Shown here one piece after another: positions 17,703-26,679 of a stretch of DNA of 64,000 nucleotides. The stretch is from Streptomyces sp. CB02261 (lineage in GTDB: Bacteria > Actinomycetota > Actinomycetes > Streptomycetales > Streptomycetaceae). The stretch spans positions 248,001-312,000 of the forward strand of contig NZ_LIVX01000001.1 in the NCBI RefSeq assembly GCF_001905665.1, written 5' to 3'. Each line of letters starts with the position of its first letter. Within the stretch, counting starts at the first letter, position 1. The notes under the pieces were generated by a model. The model ran no database searches and had not been told where the DNA came from. It saw only the letters and a list, made by a program, of their open reading frames with translations. The position numbers and the translations under genes are program-made.

Positions 17703-17708
17703 ACCCTA
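17703..17708 (-). promoter_or_regulatory. -10-like TAGGGT overlapping the hisI stop, 8 nt before trpE
   Basis: On the minus strand TAGGGT lies 8 nt before the trpE ATG, a spacing expected for a leaderless transcript. Its TAG is the hisI stop codon. The AGGG could instead act as a weak ribosome site, so both readings are open. Confidence 0.35.
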
Positions 17709-18056
17709 CTCGGATGCGAGGAGCACGTCGGCGTCGAAGCAGGTGCGGGCGCCTGTGTGGCAGGCGGCCCCGACCTGGTCGACCTTGACGAGGACGGTGT
17801 CGGCGTCGCAGTCGAGGGCGACGGACTTGACGTGCTGGACGTGCCCGGAGGTGTCGCCCTTGACCCAGTACTCCTGGCGGCTGCGGGACCAGTAGGTGCA
17901 GCGGCCGGTGGTGAGGGTGCGGTGCAGGGCCTCGTCGTCCATCCAGCCGAGCATCAGCACCTCGCCGGTGTCGTACTGCTGGGCGATGGCGGGGACGAGC
18001 CCGTCGGGGCTGCGCTTCAGCCGGGCGGAGAGGGCCGGGTCGAGATTGCTGCTCAT
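17706..18056 (-). CDS. hisI: Phosphoribosyl-AMP cyclohydrolase
   Basis: 116 residues. Opens the adenine ring of phosphoribosyl-AMP, the third histidine step. Motifs: [35 protein letters not shown] and the metal-binding [20 protein letters not shown] with a downstream TGARTCF cysteine. Only the cyclohydrolase domain is present; the HisE pyrophosphohydrolase must be elsewhere. ATG at 18056; CACAAT lies 7 nt upstream as a possible -10 of a leaderless start. It is separate from the main his operon and precedes trpE. Confidence 0.96.
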   Translation of the reverse strand: MSSNLDPALSARLKRSPDGLVPAIAQQYDTGEVLMLGWMDDEALHRTLTTGRCTYWSRSRQEYWVKGDTSGHVQHVKSVALDCDADTVLVKVDQVGAACHTGARTCFDADVLLASE

Positions 18057-18140
18057 GGCGCCATTGTGCCGCGCCCTTGGGTGGTGTCCGGCGGAGCGTC
18101 CACTGGGCGGACCGGCGGCGACGGTCGTACGCTGGCGGGC

Positions 18141-18776
18141 ATGTCGACCCATGCCACACGTGAACGCCTTCTGCTCGCGGACCTGTTGGAAGCGGCTGGT
18201 CCGGACGCCCCGACGCTCTGCGAGGGGTGGCGGACCCGGGACCTCGCCGCCCATGTGGTGGTGCGGGAGCGGCGCCCGGACGCGGCGGCCGGTTCGCTCG
18301 TACCGGCGCTGAAGGACCGGCAGGACCGGGTGCAGGCGGAGTTCGCCGACAAGCCGTACGAGGAGCTGGTCCAGCTCATCCGTACGGGTCCCCCTCGCTT
18401 CTCGCCGTTCACCATCAAGCAGGTGGACGAGGGGGCGAACGTCGTCGAGTTCTACGTCCACGCCGAGGACGTGCGGCGTGCCCAGCCCGACTGGTCGTCG
18501 CGCGAGCTCGACCCGGTCTTCGCGGACGCCCTCTGGTCCCGGCTGGAGCGCACCGCCCGTCTCCTCAGCCGCAAGGTCCCGGTGGGCCTGGTGCTGCGCC
18601 GCCCGAACGGACAGACGGTGGTGGCCCGCCGCGGCACCCCGGTGGTGACGGCCTCCGGGGAGCCGGGCGAGCTGACGATGTACCTGTACGGGCGCCGCGA
18701 CGTGGCCAAGGTCGACCTGGACGGCGAGCCGGAGGCGCTCGAACGGCTGCGGGAGGCGAAGCAGCTGGGGCTCTGA
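18141..18776 (+). CDS. TIGR03085-family protein (DinB/maleylpyruvate-isomerase-like fold)
   Basis: 211 residues. The opening [20 protein letters not shown] then [20 protein letters not shown] resembles the N-terminal helix bundle of mycothiol-dependent maleylpyruvate isomerases, with the conserved W-x-x-x-D-L-x-x-H pattern. GNVVEF-like [17 protein letters not shown] holds a further conserved histidine. The C-terminal half matches the TIGR03085 actinobacterial group. Biochemical role is unknown; a thiol-dependent or metal-binding enzyme is plausible. TACGCT lies 7 nt before the ATG, as for a leaderless mRNA. Confidence 0.8.
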   Translation: MSTHATRERLLLADLLEAAGPDAPTLCEGWRTRDLAAHVVVRERRPDAAAGSLVPALKDRQDRVQAEFADKPYEELVQLIRTGPPRFSPFTIKQVDEGANVVEFYVHAEDVRRAQPDWSSRELDPVFADALWSRLERTARLLSRKVPVGLVLRRPNGQTVVARRGTPVVTASGEPGELTMYLYGRRDVAKVDLDGEPEALERLREAKQLGL

Positions 18777-18807
18777 CGCACCTGGCGCCGCGGGGGGCCC
18801 GAACGGT

Positions 18808-20046
18808 TCAGCGGGGCAGTTCGGCGTGGCGGAGGCTCGTGACCGAGAGGCCGTAGAGCCCGCCCAGGGCGCAGACGGCGGCGCTGGCGGTGAAGACCGG
18901 CGCGGGGCCCCACAGTCCGACGGCCGCGCCGGTCAGCGGGAAGCTCAGCGGTGCGACGCCGAGGCTGAAGAAGGTGGACACCGAGGTGACCCGGCCCAGG
19001 TAGGCGGGGTCGCACGCGGTCTGGGTGAGCGCTCCGCACAGGGCGCCGCTGAGGCCGGCGAGCAGTCCGACGGTGACCGCCGCGGCCACGGCCGTCGGCA
19101 GCGCCGGTACGTACGCGAGGACGGCGATCGACCCCGCGCCGAGGGCGATGGTCCAGGAGAGGACCCGGCCGGCCCGGGGGACGCGGCCCCGGACGGTCAG
19201 GAGCAGGGACGCGGCCCCCGCTCCCGTACCGAGGCCGGCGAGGATCCAGCCGATTCCGGCGGCGCCCCAGCCGCGCTGCTCGCAGAGGAGCGCGAGGCCG
19301 ACGTTGAGGGGGCCGACGAAGCCCAGGTCGCTCAGGGCGACGACGATCATCAGCGGGCCGAGGACGCGGTGGCGGCGGATGTGGCGCAGGCCGTCGGTGA
19401 GGTCGCGCAGGGCGGTGGTCCTCTCCCGCGCGCCCTCGTCGGAGGGGAGCGGGGCGATGCGGAGGGCCAGGAGCAGGGGCAGCGAGAAGGCGAAGAGCAG
19501 CCCGGCGGCGCCGAAGGCGGCGGCCGGGCCGCCGAGGGCGACCGCGAGCCCGCCGAGCGGGGCGCCGGCGAGGACGGAGACCCGGTAGGCGAGGCCCCGC
19601 ATCCCCTGGACCCTGGCGAGCTGTCCGGAGGTGGTGATCCGTGGCGGCAGGGCCCCGACGGCCGGCATGAACAGGGCGTCGACGGCGCCGAAGACGAGCG
19701 CGACGGCGGCGAGGACCCAGAGTCCGGGGGTGGAGAGCGCGAGCAGCGCGGCGAGTCCGAGGACGACGACGCAGCGGACGGCGTCGGAGGATATGACGAT
19801 GAGCCGGGGCCCGAAACGGTCGGCGACCACTCCCCCGACGAGCATCAGCAGGGCGCGCGTCACGGCGCTGAGGGCGAGGACGAGCCCGGCCTGGGCGGGG
19901 GTGCCTCCCTGCACGGCGGCCCAGGAGAGGGCCAGGTGGTAGACCATGTCGCCGGTGGCGGACGCGGTGTACGCGCCGAGCCAGCGCAGGACGCCGGGGT
20001 CACGGTGGGCGGGGCGCTCCACGGTGGTGAGGGCGGCGGCGGTCAT
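18808..20046 (-). CDS. MFS transporter
   Basis: 412 residues with about 12 hydrophobic helices. The loop between helices 2 and 3 reads [20 protein letters not shown], the MFS motif A of drug-exporter-like members. The middle loop ([20 protein letters not shown]) is typical of MFS proteins near MarR or ArsR regulators. Substrate unknown; export of a small toxic molecule is likely. The ATG overlaps the stop of the ArsR-like regulator (ATGA), so the two are coupled. Confidence 0.9.
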   Translation of the reverse strand: MTAAALTTVERPAHRDPGVLRWLGAYTASATGDMVYHLALSWAAVQGGTPAQAGLVLALSAVTRALLMLVGGVVADRFGPRLIVISSDAVRCVVVLGLAALLALSTPGLWVLAAVALVFGAVDALFMPAVGALPPRITTSGQLARVQGMRGLAYRVSVLAGAPLGGLAVALGGPAAAFGAAGLLFAFSLPLLLALRIAPLPSDEGARERTTALRDLTDGLRHIRRHRVLGPLMIVVALSDLGFVGPLNVGLALLCEQRGWGAAGIGWILAGLGTGAGAASLLLTVRGRVPRAGRVLSWTIALGAGSIAVLAYVPALPTAVAAAVTVGLLAGLSGALCGALTQTACDPAYLGRVTSVSTFFSLGVAPLSFPLTGAAVGLWGPAPVFTASAAVCALGGLYGLSVTSLRHAELPR

Positions 20047-20630
20047 GAGCGGTACGGGAACGCGTGGACGTGGACGGCGACGTTCTCGCGTCCCTCGGTG
20101 TCGCCGGCCGCTTCGGCGGCGCGGGCGGCCTGGTCGTACTTCCTGAGGACGGCTTCGAGTTCCTCGCCGAGTGCGGCGAGTTCGGCGGCGGTGAGGCGGG
20201 GCAGCCATTCGGAGCTGACGGAGGCGGCCCGCCACTCGCCGCTCCAGGTGAGCCGCTCTTCGAGGAAGCGGCTGTGCAGTTCGGCGCGCTGTTCGTCGAC
20301 CGTGCGGCCGAGGGCGGTGCCGGCGGCGAGCAGCTCGGGGGCGTCGCGGAGGTCCTCGTCCTGGACGCTGAAGCCGTACGAGCTGGGCTGCCACCAGCGC
20401 TCGCGGCCGTCCGCCGACTGGGGCTCTGCCTCTTCGACGAGGCCGTGCTCGGCGAGTTTGCGCAGGTGGTAGCTGACGAGGGAGACGGCTTCGCCGACCT
20501 GCTCGGCGAGCTGGGAGGCGGTGGCGGTGCGGGCCACGAAGAGGGCGCGGTAGAGGCGCATCCGCAGCGGGTGCGAGAGGGCCTTGAGGGTGCCGAGATC
20601 GGTGATCCGGCGGGTCTCCGGCGAGGTCAT
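20043..20630 (-). CDS. ArsR-type helix-turn-helix regulator
   Basis: 195 residues. Winged-helix domain near the N-terminus: LGTLKALSHPLRMRLYRAL, TASQLAEQVGEAVSLVSYHL (recognition helix) and RKLAEHGLVEEAEP. The rest (to residue 195) is a helical effector or dimerisation part with no metal-binding cysteines, so it probably senses an organic ligand. It is cotranscribed with the MFS gene and likely represses both. The promoter at 20638-20666 has a palindrome over its -35 box. ATG at 20630 is 7 nt after the -10 (leaderless or very short leader). Confidence 0.9.
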   Translation of the reverse strand: MTSPETRRITDLGTLKALSHPLRMRLYRALFVARTATASQLAEQVGEAVSLVSYHLRKLAEHGLVEEAEPQSADGRERWWQPSSYGFSVQDEDLRDAPELLAAGTALGRTVDEQRAELHSRFLEERLTWSGEWRAASVSSEWLPRLTAAELAALGEELEAVLRKYDQAARAAEAAGDTEGRENVAVHVHAFPYRS

Positions 20631-20637
20631 GACAGCG

Positions 20638-20680
20638 ACCCTAGATACGAAAGAAAAGTTGTACAACATGAATTGCACAA
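20638..20680 (-). promoter_or_regulatory. Promoter and operator of the ArsR-MFS operon
   Basis: On the minus strand TTGTAC (20661-20666), a 17-nt spacer and TAGGGT (20638-20643) form a good promoter ending 7 nt before the ATG. The palindrome GTTGTACAAC (20658-20667) covers the -35. TTGTACAA (20659-20666) and TTGCACAA (20673-20680) form a wider inverted pair matching at 7 of 8 positions. This is a likely autorepression operator. Confidence 0.6.
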
Positions 20681-20708
20681 ATATTCCTGCACGTCTGGCC
20701 AAAAGGAA

Positions 20709-20730
20709 GAGGGCCCCCGAAGGGGCCCTC
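20709..20730 (-). terminator. Terminator of the his operon
   Basis: A perfect 9-bp stem (GAGGGCCCC with GGGGCCCTC) has a 4-nt loop. On the minus strand it is followed by TTCCTTTTGG, a rare U-rich tail for this genome. It lies 14 nt after the hisF stop. Confidence 0.85.
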
Positions 20731-20744
20731 GGCACGCACACGCG

Positions 20745-21500
20745 TCAGCGGACCGGGTGGCCCGCCTCCCGCAGCGCGTCCTTGACCTGCGAGATCCGCA
20801 GATCACCGAAGTGGAAGACGGAGGCCGCGAGCACCGCGTCCGCGCCCGCCGCCACGGCCGGCGGGAAGTCGGCGAGCTTCCCGGCGCCGCCGGAGGCGAT
20901 CACCGGGACCGTGACGTGCTTGCGCACGGCCGCGATCATCTCGGTGTCGTAGCCGTCCTTCGTCCCGTCCGCGTCCATCGAGTTGAGCAGGATCTCCCCC
21001 GCGCCGAGCTCGGCGGCCCGGTGCGCCCACTCGACGGCGTCGATGCCGGTGCCCTTGCGGCCGCCGTGCGTCGTCACCTCGAAGGAGCCCGAGGCGGTGC
21101 GCCGGGCGTCGACCGACAGGACGAGCACCTGGCGGCCGAAGCGCTCCGCGATCTCCTGGATCAGCTCGGGGCGCGCGATGGCGGCGGTGTTGACGCCCAC
21201 CTTGTCGGCGCCCGCACGCAGCAGCTTGTCGACGTCCTCGGCCGCGCGGACACCGCCGCCGACCGTGAGCGGGATGAAGACCTGCTCGGCGGTGCGGCGC
21301 ACCACGTCGTAGGTGGTCTCGCGGTTGCCGGAGGAGGCGGTGATGTCGAGGAAGGTCAGCTCGTCGGCGCCCTCGGCGTCGTACAGCTTGGCCATCTCGA
21401 CGGGGTCGCCCGCGTCCCGCAGGTTCTGGAAGTTGACGCCCTTCACGACCCGGCCGTTGTCGACGTCCAGGCAGGGGATCACCCGTACGGCGAGGCTCAT
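20745..21500 (-). CDS. hisF: Imidazole glycerol phosphate synthase, cyclase subunit
   Basis: 251 residues. TIM-barrel partner of HisH that uses ammonia and PRFAR to make imidazole glycerol phosphate and AICAR. Catalytic aspartates appear in [19 protein letters not shown] and [15 protein letters not shown]. Phosphate sites are [11 protein letters not shown] and [10 protein letters not shown]. It is the last his gene and starts with an ATG overlapping the RidA stop by 4 nt. A terminator with a U-rich tail follows directly. Confidence 0.97.
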   Translation of the reverse strand: MSLAVRVIPCLDVDNGRVVKGVNFQNLRDAGDPVEMAKLYDAEGADELTFLDITASSGNRETTYDVVRRTAEQVFIPLTVGGGVRAAEDVDKLLRAGADKVGVNTAAIARPELIQEIAERFGRQVLVLSVDARRTASGSFEVTTHGGRKGTGIDAVEWAHRAAELGAGEILLNSMDADGTKDGYDTEMIAAVRKHVTVPVIASGGAGKLADFPPAVAAGADAVLAASVFHFGDLRISQVKDALREAGHPVR

Positions 21501-21895
21501 GCCGCGTCCCCCCGGAAGGCCTCGACCTCGACCTCGACCACCAGACTCGGGTCGACGAACCCGGAGACGATGATCATCGAGGCGGCGGGGCGGACGGCGT
21601 CGAACAGCTCCTTGTGCGCGCGGCCGACCTCGTCCACGTCCCGGGCGTGCGTGATGTACATCCGGGTCCGTACGACGTGCTCCGGGCCCAGGCCCAGCTG
21701 CTTCAGCGCGGCGAAGGCCACGTTGAAGGAGTTGATGGCCTGCTCGTACGGGCCGCCGCCGGCGATCTGGCCGCCGACCACCGACGTGCAGCCGGAGACC
21801 AGGACCAGGCCGTTCGGCAGCTCCACCGCGCGGGAGTAGCCGAACTGGTCCTCCCAGGGAGCGCCGGTCACCACCTTGCGGACCTCGGAGGTCAC
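21497..21895 (-). CDS. RidA-family (YjgF/YER057c/UK114) protein inside the his operon
   Basis: 132 residues. The single-domain fold shows [20 protein letters not shown], then a helix [31 protein letters not shown] and a C-terminal [19 protein letters not shown] (quoted in parts). The RidA catalytic arginine is in the VVRTRMYIT strand. RidA proteins hydrolyse reactive enamines and imines such as 2-aminoacrylate. It lies between priA and hisF with 4-nt overlaps on both sides, so it is made in step with the pathway. A protective or side-product role during PRFAR chemistry is an inference. Confidence 0.9.
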   Translation of the reverse strand: MTSEVRKVVTGAPWEDQFGYSRAVELPNGLVLVSGCTSVVGGQIAGGGPYEQAINSFNVAFAALKQLGLGPEHVVRTRMYITHARDVDEVGRAHKELFDAVRPAASMIIVSGFVDPSLVVEVEVEAFRGDAA

Positions 21896-22632
21896 GGCTT
21901 CACCGCCGCGAGCGCCTCTTCCAGGGTGAAGGCCTTGGCGTACAGCGCCTTGCCGACGATCGCGCCCTCGACGCCCAGCGGGACCAGGCCGGACAGGGCC
22001 CGCAGGTCCTCCAGGGAGGAGACGCCGCCGGAGGCGACGACGGGCTTGTCGGTGGCCGCGCAGACGTTCTTCAGGAGCTCCAGGTTGGGGCCCTGGAGGG
22101 TGCCGTCCTTGGCGATGTCGGTGACGACGTACCGGGAGCAGCCCTCGGAGTCGAGACGGGCGAGCGTCTCGTAGAGGTCGCCGCCGTCGCGGGTCCAGCC
22201 CCGGCCGCGCAGGGTCGTGCCGCGCACGTCGAGACCGACGGCGATCTTGTCGCCGTACTCGGCGATGACCTTGGCGACCCACTCGGGGGTCTCCAGGGCG
22301 GCGGTGCCGAGGTTGACGCGGGTGCAGCCGGTGGCGAGGGCGGCGGCGAGGGAGGCGTCGTCGCGGATGCCTCCGGAGAGCTCGACCTTGATGTCCATGG
22401 CCCTGGCGACCTCGGCGATCAGCTCCCGGTTGTCACCGGTGCCGAAGGCGGCGTCGAGGTCGACCAGGTGCAGCCACTCGGCGCCGGAGCTCTGCCAGGC
22501 GAGGGCCGCCTCCAGGGGCGAGCCGTAGGAGGTCTCGGTGCCGGACTCGCCGTGCACGAGGCGGACGGCCTGGCCGTCGCGGACGTCGACGGCGGGGAGC
22601 AGTTCGAGCACGCTTGTGGGCGACACAGTCAC
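21892..22632 (-). CDS. priA: Bifunctional phosphoribosyl isomerase PriA (HisA/TrpF)
   Basis: 246 residues, HisA-type half-barrel repeat. The first catalytic Asp is in [18 protein letters not shown] and the second in [15 protein letters not shown]. The actinobacterial loop GRGWTRDGG is present. In streptomycetes and mycobacteria this protein isomerises both ProFAR (His) and PRA (Trp), and trpF is missing. The window agrees, with trpE, C, B and A here but no trpF. The GTG at 22632 overlaps the hisH stop (GTGA); a second GTG 6 nt later is possible. Confidence 0.95.
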   Translation of the reverse strand: MTVSPTSVLELLPAVDVRDGQAVRLVHGESGTETSYGSPLEAALAWQSSGAEWLHLVDLDAAFGTGDNRELIAEVARAMDIKVELSGGIRDDASLAAALATGCTRVNLGTAALETPEWVAKVIAEYGDKIAVGLDVRGTTLRGRGWTRDGGDLYETLARLDSEGCSRYVVTDIAKDGTLQGPNLELLKNVCAATDKPVVASGGVSSLEDLRALSGLVPLGVEGAIVGKALYAKAFTLEEALAAVKP

Positions 22633-23273
22633 AGGGTTCCGATCCAGTTGGTGAGGAGCTGGGCGCCGGCGTCGCCGGACTTCTCGGGGTGGAACTGGGT
22701 CGCCCACAGGGCGCCGTTCTCGACGGCCGCGACGAAGGGCTCGCCGTGGGTGGCCCAGGTGACCTTGGGGGCGCGGATGTTGGGGTTTCCGACCTCCAGG
22801 CTCCACTCGCGCACACCGTAGGAGTGCACGAAGTAGAACCGGTCGTCGGCGCCGAGACCCGCGAACATCTCGGTGTCCTCGGGCGCGTCGACCGTGTTCC
22901 ATCCCATGTGGGGGACGACGGGGGCGTTCAGGGGCTCGACCGTACCGGGCCACTCGTCGAGGCCCTCGCTCTCCACTCCGTGCTCGATGCCGTGCGCGAA
23001 GAGGATCTGCATGCCGACGCAGATGCCCATGACCGGGCGGCCGCCGGAGAGCCTGCGGCCGACGATCCAGTCGCCGCGGGCCTCCTTGAGCCCGCGCATG
23101 CAGGCGGAGAAGGCGCCCACGCCGGGGACGAGGAGCCCGTCGGCGTTCATGGCCTTCTCGTAGTCACGGGTGATCTCGACGTCGGCGCCCACGCGGGCGA
23201 GCGCGCGCTCGGCGGAGCGGACGTTGCCGAAGCCGTAGTCGAAGACGACGACCTTCTTCGGGGAGGTGCTCAT
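22629..23273 (-). CDS. hisH: Imidazole glycerol phosphate synthase, glutaminase subunit
   Basis: 214 residues. Class I glutamine amidotransferase supplying ammonia to HisF. The nucleophile is C85 in [10 protein letters not shown], and the His-Glu pair is in TQFHPEKSG. The oxyanion strand reads [11 protein letters not shown]. The ATG at 23273 is chosen; a GTG at 23279 overlaps the preceding small gene's stop (GTGA) and is nearly as good. It is unfused from HisF, as in most bacteria. Confidence 0.96.
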   Translation of the reverse strand: MSTSPKKVVVFDYGFGNVRSAERALARVGADVEITRDYEKAMNADGLLVPGVGAFSACMRGLKEARGDWIVGRRLSGGRPVMGICVGMQILFAHGIEHGVESEGLDEWPGTVEPLNAPVVPHMGWNTVDAPEDTEMFAGLGADDRFYFVHSYGVREWSLEVGNPNIRAPKVTWATHGEPFVAAVENGALWATQFHPEKSGDAGAQLLTNWIGTL

Positions 23274-23275
23274 CG

Positions 23276-23440
23276 TCACGCCCACACGTCCAGTCGGAGC
23301 ACGCCGGCGGCGAGGCACATCGCCGCGGCGACGGAGAGCAGCACGATGACGCCCTTGGGCATCTGCTGCTTGGCGAAGGAGTAGATGCCGCCGAGCAGGA
23401 AGAGCCCGACGACGATGAGGATGGTGGAGAGGCCGTTCAC
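23276..23440 (-). CDS. 54-residue two-helix membrane peptide in the his operon
   Basis: A short protein made almost only of two transmembrane helices, [20 protein letters not shown] and [20 protein letters not shown], joined by KQQMPKG. The GTG at 23440 is 2 nt past the hisB TAG, and its stop overlaps the first possible hisH start. Such placement argues that it is really translated. No known family is recognised with certainty. A link to histidine synthesis is unproven. Confidence 0.75.
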   Translation of the reverse strand: MNGLSTILIVVGLFLLGGIYSFAKQQMPKGVIVLLSVAAAMCLAAGVLRLDVWA

Positions 23441-23442
23441 GA

Positions 23443-24036
23443 CTAGAGGGCGCCCTTCGTGGACGGGAGGATGCCGGCGGCACGCGGGTCGCGCTCGGAG
23501 GCGTAGCGGAGGGCGCGGGCGAGGGCCTTGAACTGGCACTCCACGATGTGGTGGGCGTTGCGCCCGTACGGGACGTGGATGTGCAGCGCGATCTGGGCCT
23601 GGGCGACGAAGGACTCGAAGATGTGCCGGGTCATCGTCGTGTCGTACGAGCCGATCATCGGCGCCATGTTCTCGGGCTCCTCGTGCACGAGGTACGGGCG
23701 GCCGGAGAGGTCGACGGTGACCTGGGCGAGCGACTCGTCCAGGGGGACCGTGCAGTTGCCGAAGCGGTAGATGCCGACCTTGTCGCCGAGGGCCTGCTTG
23801 AAGGCGGCGCCGAGGGCGAGGGCGGTGTCCTCGATCGTGTGGTGCGAGTCGATGTGGAGGTCGCCGTCGGTCTTGACGGTCAGGTCGAACAGACCGTGCC
23901 GCCCGAGCTGGTCGAGCATGTGGTCGTAGAAGCCGACCCCGGTCGACACGTCGACCTTTCCGGTGCCGTCGAGGTCGATCTCGACGACGACGGAGGTCTC
24001 CTTGGTGGTGCGCTCAACACGGCCTACGCGGCTCAT
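23443..24036 (-). CDS. hisB: Imidazoleglycerol-phosphate dehydratase
   Basis: 197 residues, monofunctional dehydratase of histidine synthesis. The two Mn-binding repeats are visible: [14 protein letters not shown] with [18 protein letters not shown], and [20 protein letters not shown] with [19 protein letters not shown] (each quoted in part). No phosphatase domain is fused, so histidinol phosphatase must be encoded elsewhere. The ATG overlaps the hisC stop by 4 nt. Confidence 0.97.
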   Translation of the reverse strand: MSRVGRVERTTKETSVVVEIDLDGTGKVDVSTGVGFYDHMLDQLGRHGLFDLTVKTDGDLHIDSHHTIEDTALALGAAFKQALGDKVGIYRFGNCTVPLDESLAQVTVDLSGRPYLVHEEPENMAPMIGSYDTTMTRHIFESFVAQAQIALHIHVPYGRNAHHIVECQFKALARALRYASERDPRAAGILPSTKGAL

Positions 24037-25145
24037 CGCTGCTGCTCCTTCATCAATTCACGAACCGCGTCGAGGAACGCGTCGTTCTCTTCGGGGGTGC
24101 CGGCGGTGACCCGCAGCCGGCCCGGTACGCCGTTGTCCCGGACCAGGACGCCCCGGTCGAGGATCCGCTGCCAGGCCGCGTGCGTGTCGGGGAACTTCCC
24201 GAACTGCACGAAGTTGGCGTCCGAGTCGGTGACCTCGTAGCCGATGGCGCGCAGCTCGGTGACGAGCCGGTCGCGCTCGGCCTTGAGCTGCTCGACGTAC
24301 CCGAGGAGGGTGTCGGTGTGTTCGAGGGCGGCGAGCGCGGTCGCCTGGGTCACGGCGGAGAGGTGGTACGGCAGCCGGACCAGCTGGACGGCGTCGACCA
24401 CGGCGGGGTGGGCGGCGAGGTAGCCGAGGCGCAGCCCGGCGGCGCCGAAGGCCTTGGACATGGTCCGGGAGACCACCAGGTTCGGGCGGCCCTCGATGAG
24501 GGGCAGCAGCGAGTCGCGGTGGCTGAACTCCACGTACGCCTCGTCGACGACCACCAGCGAGGGCCGGGCCGCCTGGGCCGCCTCGTACAGGGCGAGGACG
24601 GTGTCGGCGGCGACCGCGGTACCGGTGGGGTTGTTGGGCGAGGTGATGAAGACGACGTCGGGCCGGTGCTCGGCGATCGCCTTCTCGGCCGCCGCCACGT
24701 CCAGGCGGAAGTCCTCGTCGCGCGGGCCGGAGATCCAGCCGGTGCCGGTGCCGCGGGCGATCAGGGCGTGCATCGAGTACGAGGGCTCGAAGCCGATCGC
24801 GGTGCGGCCGGGGCCGCCGAAGGTCTGGAGCAGCTGCTGGAGGACCTCGTTGGAGCCGTTGGCCGCCCACACGTTCTCGACGGCGACCGGGTGCTTGCCG
24901 GTACGGGTCAGGTAGCGGGCGAGTTCGGTGCGGAGCTCGATCGCGTCCCGGTCGGGGTAGCGGTTGAGGCCGCGGGCGGCCTCGGCGACCCGCTCCGCGA
25001 TCCGGGCCACCAGGGGCTCGGGCAGCGGGTAGGGGTTCTCGTTGGTGTTCAGCTGGACGGGGACGTCGAGCTGGGGCGCGCCGTACGGGGACTTGCCGCG
25101 CAGCTCGTCCCGGACGGGGAGGTCGTCGATGCGGATCTCGGTCAC
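24033..25145 (-). CDS. hisC: Histidinol-phosphate aminotransferase
   Basis: 370 residues. Class I/II PLP aminotransferase. [11 protein letters not shown] at the N-terminus is the HisC substrate loop. [10 protein letters not shown] binds the cofactor ring, [10 protein letters not shown] holds the PLP aspartate and tyrosine, and [19 protein letters not shown] holds the Schiff-base lysine. The GTG at 25145 overlaps the hisD stop (GTGA). The long N-terminal continuation of this frame through hisD is a shadow. Confidence 0.96.
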   Translation of the reverse strand: MTEIRIDDLPVRDELRGKSPYGAPQLDVPVQLNTNENPYPLPEPLVARIAERVAEAARGLNRYPDRDAIELRTELARYLTRTGKHPVAVENVWAANGSNEVLQQLLQTFGGPGRTAIGFEPSYSMHALIARGTGTGWISGPRDEDFRLDVAAAEKAIAEHRPDVVFITSPNNPTGTAVAADTVLALYEAAQAARPSLVVVDEAYVEFSHRDSLLPLIEGRPNLVVSRTMSKAFGAAGLRLGYLAAHPAVVDAVQLVRLPYHLSAVTQATALAALEHTDTLLGYVEQLKAERDRLVTELRAIGYEVTDSDANFVQFGKFPDTHAAWQRILDRGVLVRDNGVPGRLRVTAGTPEENDAFLDAVRELMKEQQR

Positions 25146-26476
25146 TTGCTCTCCGGCACCTTCCACCCGAACCGGGCCTTGATCGCCGCGCCGTGGGCCG
25201 GGAGGTCCTCGGCCTCGGCGAGGGTCACCACGTGGTGGGCGACGTCGGCGAGCGCGTCGCGCGTGTAGTCCACGATGTGCACGCCACGCAGGAAGGACTG
25301 CACGGAGAGGCCCGAGGAGTGGCAGGCGCAGCCGCCGGTGGGCAGGACGTGGTTGGAGCCGGCGCAGTAGTCGCCGAGCGAGACGGGGGCCCAGGGGCCG
25401 ACGAAGACCGCGCCCGCGTTGCGGACCCGGTCGGCGACGGCGGCGGCGTCGCGGGTCTGGATCTCCAGGTGCTCGGCGCCGTACGCGTCGACGACGGTGA
25501 GGCCGTCGGCGAGGTCGCGGACGAGGACGATCGCGGACTGGCGGCCGGCCAGGGCCGGGACGATCCGGTCGTCGACGTGCTTGGAGGCGGCGACCTGGGT
25601 CTTCAGCTCGGCCTCGGTGGCCTCGGCCAGCTCCTCGGAGTCGGTGACGAGGACGGAGGCGGCCATCGGGTCGTGCTCGGCCTGGCTGATCAGGTCGGCG
25701 GCGACGTGGACGGGGTCGGCGGTGGAGTCCGCGAGGATCGCGATCTCGGTGGGGCCGGCCTCGGCGTCGATGCCGATGCGGCCCTTGAGGAGGCGCTTGG
25801 CGGCGGCGACGTAGATGTTGCCCGGGCCGGTGACCAGGTTGACCGGGGCGCAGCCTTCCGGGCCCTCGGTGCCGTACGCGAACATGGCGATCGCCTGGGC
25901 GCCGCCGGCCGCGTAGACCTCGTCCACGCCGAGCAGGGCGCAGGCGGCGAGGATCGTGGGGTGCGGGAGTCCGCCGAACTCCTTCTGCGGCGGCGAGGCG
26001 AGGGCGACGCCCTCGACGCCGGCCTCCTGGGCCGGGACGACGTTCATCACGACGGAGGACGGGTAGACCGCGCGGCCGCCCGGCACGTACAGGCCGACGC
26101 GCTCGACCGGGATCCACTTCTCGGTGACCGTGCCGCCGGGGACGACCTGGGTGGTGTGGGTGGTGCGGCGCTGCTCGCGGTGGACGAGGCGGGCGCGCCG
26201 GATGGACTCCTCGAGGGCGGCGCGGACGGCCGGGTCGAGCTCGTCGAGGGCGCGGGTGATCGCCTCGGCGGGGACGCGCAGGCCCGGGACGCGGACGCCG
26301 TCGAACCGCTCCCCGTAGTCGATCACCGCGGCCGCGCCATGATGCCGGACGTCCTCGCAGATCGGCCGCACCTTCTCCAGGGCGGCTTCCACGTCGAACT
26401 CGGCACGGGGCAGCAGGTCGCGCAGGGCGGAACCCTCGGGGAGGGCCTCGCCGCGCAGATCGATTCGAGAGATCAC
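25142..26476 (-). CDS. hisD: Histidinol dehydrogenase
   Basis: 444 residues. Zinc enzyme that oxidises histidinol to histidine with two NAD+. Motifs: [65 protein letters not shown] and [20 protein letters not shown] (parts of longer conserved stretches). It is the first gene of the hisD-C-B-(peptide)-H-priA-ridA-F operon, whose promoter must lie in 26477-26679. The leader is short of a classic ribosome site (GAGAGA only). Confidence 0.97.
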   Translation of the reverse strand: MISRIDLRGEALPEGSALRDLLPRAEFDVEAALEKVRPICEDVRHHGAAAVIDYGERFDGVRVPGLRVPAEAITRALDELDPAVRAALEESIRRARLVHREQRRTTHTTQVVPGGTVTEKWIPVERVGLYVPGGRAVYPSSVVMNVVPAQEAGVEGVALASPPQKEFGGLPHPTILAACALLGVDEVYAAGGAQAIAMFAYGTEGPEGCAPVNLVTGPGNIYVAAAKRLLKGRIGIDAEAGPTEIAILADSTADPVHVAADLISQAEHDPMAASVLVTDSEELAEATEAELKTQVAASKHVDDRIVPALAGRQSAIVLVRDLADGLTVVDAYGAEHLEIQTRDAAAVADRVRNAGAVFVGPWAPVSLGDYCAGSNHVLPTGGCACHSSGLSVQSFLRGVHIVDYTRDALADVAHHVVTLAEAEDLPAHGAAIKARFGWKVPESK

Positions 26477-26516
26477 GGGTCAATTCTCTCAGACGCCCCA
26501 CAGCGTCGGACGCCCG

Positions 26517-26557
26517 TATCACTGGCTGATACACGTCTCACTGGCGTCTTGTCGCCA
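26517..26557. promoter_or_regulatory. Two inverted repeats in the hisD upstream region
   Basis: TATCA-N5-TGATA (26517-26531) and TGGCG-N6-CGCCA (26542-26557) lie between hisD (minus) and the divergent gene at 26680. The position suits operators or a promoter for the his operon. No clear -35/-10 pair was found. Confidence 0.3.
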
Positions 26558-26679
26558 CTCCTGACCGTTAGCGTTCAGCCCGTCACACAGCGGGAAGAAC
26601 GGCTGTACGAATCCACGAACGCCGCCGAGCGGAGTCGCGGAATCGTGGGAGCGGATCGTGGAAAGCGAGGGGGGCGGCA

